DNA of 64,000 nucleotides, taken from positions 620,001-684,000 of the forward strand of contig NZ_JAVRHL010000003.1 in NCBI RefSeq assembly GCF_031846565.1, read 5' to 3'. The translations under genes were made by a program, and so were the position numbers. Source of the stretch: Tropicimonas_B omnivorans (GTDB taxonomy: Bacteria; Pseudomonadota; Alphaproteobacteria; Rhodobacterales; Rhodobacteraceae). The stretch's first letter is position 1. Each line of letters starts with the position of its first letter. The notes beneath the pieces were generated by a model that ran no database searches, was not told where the DNA came from, and worked only from the letters and a program-made list of their open reading frames with translations. Of the stretch, positions 61,730 to 64,000 are shown one piece after another.

Positions 61730-62659
61730 ATGTCAGGCGTATCCGTCCTCACCATCGCCCGCGGCCGCGACGCGGCCTTGGCCAACGTCGTCCGTGGCCT
61801 CTGCCGTCAGACGGTCTTGCCGGACGAGCTCGTGATCGCACGGATGCAGGATGCGCCTTACGATCTGCCGGACGCGCCGTTCCCCATCCGGCAAATTCAC
61901 GTTTCGGGAAAAGAGCTTCCGCTGGCTTCTGCACGTAACGCGGCCGCCCGCGCGGCGACGCGGGACAGCCTCGTCTTCCTCGATGCCGATTGCATTCCGG
62001 CACCTGATTTGGTCGAGGAATATCGTTCCGGGATAGAGGCTTGGGGCGGGATCCTCATGGGAGAGGTCATGTATCTTCCGTCGGGCGCGCTCGAAGGCGG
62101 TATCGACTACGCGGCATTCGACGCCGCCTCCGAAAAGCACTCCGACCGCCGCGGCCCGCCCGAGGACGGCATAGATATCTGCAACGATTACAGGTGCTTC
62201 TGGTCCCTGAACTTCGGTCTCTCGCGAGCGGCCTTCGAGCGGATCGGTGGCTTTGACGAGCGCTACTACGGCTATGGCGGCGAGGATACGGATTTCGGCA
62301 AGACCGCCGTCGTGGCGGGCCTTCCGATCGGCTGGCTGAAGGGCGGACGGGTCTATCACCAGTACCATGCCCACCACATGCCGCCGATCCATCATCTTCA
62401 CGCCGTGGTTCGTAACGCTCTGAAATTCGAGGAGAAATGGGGGTACCGTACCATGGGCCACTGGCTCTACGCGTTCGGTCTCATGGGCCTTCTGGACGAA
62501 GACGAGAGCGGCGCGCTGCGGATCCTTCGCGAACCGAACGACGCGGACAGGGCGCTGAGCTCGCAGTCCGAGGGGATGCCCTACGTCAACACCGCCCGCG
62601 TCATCCGGGCGCTTCAGGCGATGAAGGAGACGGCGTCGCCCCGGATCGCCGCGGAGTGA
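61730..62659 (+). CDS. Family 2 glycosyltransferase (galactosyltransferase-like C-terminus)
   Basis: A 309-residue GT-A enzyme. DxD-type donor site FLDADCIP (about residues 85-92) and the glyco_transf_7C-like segment GGFDERYYGYGGEDTDFGK are present. Start ATG 61730 has GGAG six bases upstream; ATG 61715 overlaps the previous stop but lacks a site. It is third of an apparent operon (58564-62659), before the convergent MerR gene. Acceptor and donor are unknown. Confidence 0.78.
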   Translation: MSGVSVLTIARGRDAALANVVRGLCRQTVLPDELVIARMQDAPYDLPDAPFPIRQIHVSGKELPLASARNAAARAATRDSLVFLDADCIPAPDLVEEYRSGIEAWGGILMGEVMYLPSGALEGGIDYAAFDAASEKHSDRRGPPEDGIDICNDYRCFWSLNFGLSRAAFERIGGFDERYYGYGGEDTDFGKTAVVAGLPIGWLKGGRVYHQYHAHHMPPIHHLHAVVRNALKFEEKWGYRTMGHWLYAFGLMGLLDEDESGALRILREPNDADRALSSQSEGMPYVNTARVIRALQAMKETASPRIAAE

Positions 62660-62663
62660 CGCG

Positions 62664-63500
62664 TCAGCCCATCCGCTCCCGCAGGCCGAGAAGCCGATCG
62701 CAGATCGGAAGGAGACGGTCCGGCGGGATGCGGCCGGGTTCGAGGTGGCGAAGGCCCTCGGCGAGCGTCATGTCCCGCGCGGGCAAAGGTGCGACGACGG
62801 GGCCATGATCCGCGCCGGCGTCGTCGGGCGGCGTCTCGCCCCGCGAGGCAAAAAGCGGTCCATCGCCCGGCGCGTCCGATGAGGGCGGTTCGGCGCGTTC
62901 CGCGACCCATGCCGAGGGAATATCGGTCTCTGTCGTAGCTTTAGTGCCCTCGTCCCCGTCAGCCTCATCACGGGCAGGCTCCGGGGGCGGCGCATCGAGC
63001 GCCTCGAGATCCGCCAGTTCCTGCGGCTCGGCAATGTCGTCCGGCTCGGCATCCGGATCGGGGAGCGCCTGGTCCATGACTGGTATGGGCCGCGCTTCGG
63101 CGTCCTCGGAGGTCCGGATCGTCGCGGCTTCGGGGGATGCGGCCGGTCCGGGATCGTTTGCCGGCACCTGCGCCGCGGTCGACTTGCGCGAGGTGCGACC
63201 CGATTTGCCAAGGGACGGCGCTTCGATCGGGCGGGAGCGGGCGGAGACGGCCTTGACGCCCTCCTCCTTCAGAAGCCGCTGCACGGCCTTCACGGTCATG
63301 CCTTCCTCGTAGAGAAGCTGACGAATCCCGTCGAGGAGTTCCATGTCCGAGCGGCGGTAATAGCGCCGGCCCCCCGCGCGCTTGGTGGGCCGGATCTGGG
63401 TGAACTGGCTTTCCCAGTAGCGCATGACGTGGCTGGCGACGCCAAGCCACTCGGCCACCTCTGAGATGTTGCGGAACGCGTCCGGCGATTTGGCAGACAT
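62664..63500 (-). CDS. MerR-family regulator
   Basis: An N-terminal winged helix-turn-helix of MerR type (about residues 11-75: ISEVAEWLGVASHVMRYWES, RRYYRRSDMELLDGI and EGMTVKAVQRLLKEEG) is followed by about 150 residues of acidic, proline-rich low complexity and a conserved C-terminal helix (LAEGLRHLEPGRIPPDRLLP). Length 278. The gene sits just downstream of ihfA on the minus strand (10-base gap), an arrangement common in Rhodobacterales. No effector domain is recognised. Confidence 0.85.
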   Translation of the reverse strand: MSAKSPDAFRNISEVAEWLGVASHVMRYWESQFTQIRPTKRAGGRRYYRRSDMELLDGIRQLLYEEGMTVKAVQRLLKEEGVKAVSARSRPIEAPSLGKSGRTSRKSTAAQVPANDPGPAASPEAATIRTSEDAEARPIPVMDQALPDPDAEPDDIAEPQELADLEALDAPPPEPARDEADGDEGTKATTETDIPSAWVAERAEPPSSDAPGDGPLFASRGETPPDDAGADHGPVVAPLPARDMTLAEGLRHLEPGRIPPDRLLPICDRLLGLRERMG

Positions 63501-63510
63501 CGCCCGGACC

Positions 63511-63810
63511 TTAAGACTTCTTGCCGGCCGCCACCCGCTCCTTCATCAGGTGCGACGGGCGGAAGGTCAGGACGCGGCGAGGCAGGATCGGAACTTCCTC
63601 GCCGGTCTTGGGATTGCGGCCGACGCGGGCGGCCTTGTCCCGGATCGAGAAGGTGCCGAAGGAGCTGATCTTTACCTGCTCCCCCTCGGCGAGCGCATCC
63701 GAGATGTGCCCGAGGACACTCTCGACAAGCTGAGAGGATTCGTTTCGGGACAGTCCGACTTCCCTGAAGACGGCCTCGCTGAGGTCCATCCGAGTCAATG
63801 TCTTGGTCAT
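63511..63810 (-). CDS. ihfA: Integration host factor alpha subunit
   Basis: DNA-bending protein that with IhfB shapes promoters, recombination and replication sites. I chose ATG 63810 (99 residues), matching the family start TKTLTRMDLSEAVF; ATG 63822 would add four residues. The beta-arm signature is GRNPKTGEEVPILPRRVLTFRPS, with the proline that intercalates DNA. A promoter-like pair lies upstream at 63840-63868. It is likely cotranscribed with the MerR gene. Confidence 0.96.
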   Translation of the reverse strand: MTKTLTRMDLSEAVFREVGLSRNESSQLVESVLGHISDALAEGEQVKISSFGTFSIRDKAARVGRNPKTGEEVPILPRRVLTFRPSHLMKERVAAGKKS

Positions 63811-63839
63811 CTTAAATAGCATCCCCCTGGATTGGGAAA

Positions 63840-63868
63840 ACCGTAGGCGAAGTTTCCGGGAGCGTCAA
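63840..63868 (-). promoter_or_regulatory. Candidate ihfA promoter
   Basis: On the minus strand TTGACG (63863-63868) and TACGGT (63840-63845) are spaced by 17 bases, with the -10 about 30 bases before the ihfA start. The -35 is close to consensus, the -10 weaker. A second TTGACG lies 13 bases upstream. Confidence 0.45.
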
Positions 63869-64000
63869 TTCAGTCGTCAATTACAGGGGCTTGCGAGGCG
63901 GAGCGCCGCGGGAGGGCGCCCGGGGCGATTCCGGGGGCGCCGAAGCGGTGCGGCGCGGCAGGCCGATGACCCCGCCGCGCGGCTCGTATAAGGGCAGAGC

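Noticed and set aside
63869..64000. Possible fabH end on the minus strand upstream of ihfA
   Set aside because: All three minus frames lack the FabH C-terminal pattern, so no gene was called in this edge segment.

Overview
The window is GC-rich and almost fully packed with chromosomal genes. It looks like an alphaproteobacterium of the order Rhodobacterales. The evidence is the adjacent sciP and ctrA cell-cycle regulators, lysis genes of the type used by Rhodobacter gene transfer agents, families largely restricted to this group (DUF2852, RSP_2973-type PIN protein, IalB-like protein), and the pyrH-frr-uppS-cdsA-dxr-rseP block. I found no rRNA, tRNA, CRISPR array, insertion sequence, integrase or phage structural gene. 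The genus cannot be fixed from the sequence alone.

Layout. 1-8.9 kb: partial miaA (minus), pyrH, frr, uppS, cdsA, dxr, rseP, murI, argC and ccmE, covering nucleotide and translation housekeeping, isoprenoid and envelope precursor synthesis, arginine, and cytochrome c maturation. 9.0-10.4 kb: a compact three-gene lysis cassette (GH108 muramidase, GTA-type holin, XhlA-like protein) with no phage genes around it. 10.5-17.6 kb: agmatinase, DUF1499, prfA-prmC, an IalB-like secreted protein, a HerA-like ATPase and a SYLF lipoprotein. The gap at 14.8-15.4 kb carries two strong minus-strand terminators that suggest small RNAs. 17.7-33.3 kb: hemB, mfd, mnmA, sciP-ctrA, ppiD-like chaperone, trpE, erpA, dgt, a cation/proton antiporter and a DUF882 protein. 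33.7-37.9 kb: an L,D-transpeptidase, then lpxD with a dedicated acyl carrier protein and ketosynthase. 38-45 kb: two PLP aminotransferases with a LysR regulator, bpt, and small envelope proteins. 45-56.6 kb: glnE, the Entner-Doudoroff genes eda and edd, an RlmI-like methyltransferase, a PIN protein, M48 protease, YdcF, a DsbA-like protein and a glutaredoxin-MauE fusion. 56.6-62.7 kb: a Wzz/BY-kinase protein divergent from a three-gene glycosyltransferase operon led by a sucrose-phosphate synthase/phosphatase-like fusion. 62.7-63.8 kb: a MerR regulator and ihfA.

The parts most worth attention are linked by CtrA. The window encodes CtrA and its inhibitor SciP. It also shows a perfect TTAA-N7-TTAA box placed as a promoter element before frr, near-perfect boxes before ctrA and in the BY-kinase/glycosyltransferase gap, and a TTAAC half-site before the lysis cassette. 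In Rhodobacter capsulatus CtrA controls gene transfer agent lysis, so cassette and regulator plausibly act together; the structural GTA cluster would lie elsewhere. The best candidates for undescribed biology are the 58.5-62.7 kb glycosyltransferase operon (possibly a sucrose-derived oligosaccharide or glycoside) and the lpxD-ACP-ketosynthase unit (possibly a dedicated acyl chain for the outer membrane).
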